From the NCBI GenBank assembly GCA_022829145.1, contig CM040741.1:51554180-51618179 (forward strand): a stretch of 64,000 nt of DNA, written 5' to 3'. The position numbers were made by a program, and so were the translations under genes. The notes beneath the pieces were generated by a model. That model saw only the letters and a list, made by a program, of their open reading frames with translations, searched no databases and was not told the DNA's origin. The number at the start of each line of letters is the position of its first letter. The first letter of the stretch is position 1. The DNA comes from Albula goreensis. Its lineage: Eukaryota; Chordata; Actinopteri; Albuliformes; Albulidae. Shown piece by piece: positions 62,301 to 64,000 of this stretch.

Positions 62301-64000
62301 TAGTGAGGAAAATGTGTATTTCAAGCTGGCACTGTGACGTTATTTACAAGTAACATTTCCAGTGTTGTGAAACCACTGTATATTTACTACAGCTTCTATT
62401 CTCACATAAATGGTTAGATCTCCTCAACATGTATAGAGCACAGGTGTTACATGTATAGATGTGACAGGTGGTAATGTAAACGTGTGAAAATGTTTAGTGG
62501 TGAATGAGTGAGAGGTGTGTTGCTTGTATTTCTTTGGAATTGTTTGCTGTCAGGGAGAGAGCAGGATGTTGGGAACAGATTCCTGGAACAACTTTAGGTG
62601 CTTTCAAGAAAACAGCTTCCTTCCTACACAATAAACAGGACAACAGCAATGGGCAATTTATAGCTATGGCCATAAAAATCATAGTGACCTTTCCAAACCT
62701 TTACTGATCAACTCTGATGCATTTTTATTTACCTTTTTAAAATTACTGAAATAATGCAACTATATCATTAATGAACAAATAATGTTACATATTTAAGATT
62801 GACATTTTACAGTGTATTCTTATTATTCTTGCAAAATAGTCTTATACAGTAAAACATCATTTTTACCCATTTCAGACACCATGGAACCCAAAACATGTTA
62901 TGAAGGGTAAAATACACTTTACCAGTTTAATGTAAGGATAAAGCTTCTGATTTGTATCTCAGCAGCTTACTGTAAAGATAAGGTGATGTTATGAAGACTC
63001 TTTGGTGAAGTGTTAGCTTGGAATGAATGCAGAATACAAAGTTTAAGAGGACAGACTGAAAACAGAATGGAGGAGATCAATGACTCTCTCAGTCTCTCTA
63101 TCAGGAGGTTACTCAGTGCTGTCTTTGTATCTGGCAATGTTAAGGATACACACAGTGTGACCAAAGATCGAAAGGATAGATTTCCTATGAAACTGAGTAG
63201 ATCTTAGCAAAAACAAAGGTCTAGTCTAATGTCACATTAGGGGCAGTGAGTTATGTACTGTATATACACATTTAGCTGTTACATTGAGTTTTGGACCAGT
63301 ATTGGGTAGAACTAGATGACTGATGTGAATTTAACCAGAGCTGCTTTAAATACATTGTAAAATATTGTAAAACTTACAACAATATGGGGAGTATTCTCTG
63401 GTTGTTATGAAAAAAATGAACTTAATGATTAAGAGGACAAGTGGCTTCACATTGGTGATGTCACATGCATGTGTAGACAGGAAATGGTGTGGGGAGGTCT
63501 TCCTGTTGTGCTGAAGCCCCTTGTGTGAATCCAAAGATGTGCTGCTAAAACATGGGCAGAAAGAAGGACGACTGGTTTCCTGGAAGATATCAGATTGAAC
63601 AAGGATGACCGAGACCAGGCAGGGCACAATGTGGTGTAAACAACTATGGCGCGTGACCTACTGATGTTCGGTAGGGAATGCCGCCTCATGTCAGTTGGCC
63701 CTAGAAGAACACAGAGAGGCCCAGAGCATTTGAAGGTCTTGTGCAGTGTGTTGCAAATCAGCCTCATGCCAGAAGATGTATGTGTGGGGTTTGTGTAAGA
63801 AAAAGCACCAACTGTATAAAAATCCTCCTCACTTAACACTATGATATAGGGTATGGGCACTGTATGGGCACCCCCTCAAACCAAACCATCTGTTCAGGGA
63901 TGACTCCTATATTAGGCTAACTACAGAACAATGCTTCCTGGATTATCATGATTATTATTATTACTATTAGCAGTAGTAGTAGTATTGTCAGACATAATGC

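Larger units (their letters stand above)
53901..64000. other. Intergenic sequence downstream of rgs3
   Basis: No exon with both splice context and recognisable protein. It holds CA/GT microsatellites (54311-54332, 54766-54780, 55470-55505, 59286-59372), G-rich stretches near 56.69 and 57.91 kb, a 12-bp duplication near 58649-58676, and a short TATAC array near 61815-61843. In mammals ZNF618 follows RGS3 on the same strand. I see none of it here. Confidence 0.55.

Noticed and set aside
63447-63860. 137-codon minus-strand ORF near the right end
   Set aside because: No recognisable domain, no splice context and no codon signal strong enough to call a gene. Possibly decayed repeat sequence.

Overview
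The window is vertebrate genomic DNA, most likely from a ray-finned fish. It has long introns with consensus GT-AG junctions, abundant long CA/GT microsatellites, TATA and CCAAT promoter motifs, and a degenerate copy of a short interspersed repeat common in teleost genomes. I cannot name the species. No bacterial, phage or CRISPR feature is present.

The one gene I can identify is rgs3 (regulator of G-protein signalling 3), plus strand, spanning at least 19.5-53.9 kb and probably starting near 9.1 kb. Six coding exons join in consistent phase: 19481-20342, 39788-39858, 48932-49033, 50296-50357, 51414-51580 and 51879-52082. The first carries the acidic, 14-3-3-binding N-terminal part. The second is a short lysine-rich linker. 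The last four carry the amphipathic region and the RGS box that speeds GTP hydrolysis by Gi and Gq alpha subunits. The 3' UTR runs to about 53.9 kb. The C2, PDZ and PH exons of the longest mammalian isoforms are not visible and may lie to the left.

The gene appears to have stacked promoters that progressively trim the N terminus. A candidate first exon near 9.1-9.36 kb would add five residues. A possible promoter at 39.42-39.75 kb reads through the acceptor of the linker exon. A well-formed CCAAT/GC/TATA promoter at 44.64-44.83 kb has its own coding first exon and splices in phase to the RGS half (192 or 188 aa). A TATA promoter at 50.1 kb has an ATG that reads in frame through an intron acceptor (166 aa). 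The large acidic exon is one base out of frame, which is an allele, an assembly error or a real lesion.

By region: 1-9 kb is apparently non-coding, with one unexplained 190-codon minus-strand ORF at 7170-7742. 9-19.5 kb is an intron with enhancer-like sequence near 14 kb and a repeat-rich block at 15.7-19 kb (minisatellite, duplicated segments, a 20-bp foldback). 20.3-39.8 kb is a large intron with a 260-bp segment present twice, the second copy bounded by a short direct repeat. 39.9-51.9 kb holds the alternative promoters and RGS exons. 53.9-64 kb is downstream intergenic sequence with no exon I can support.
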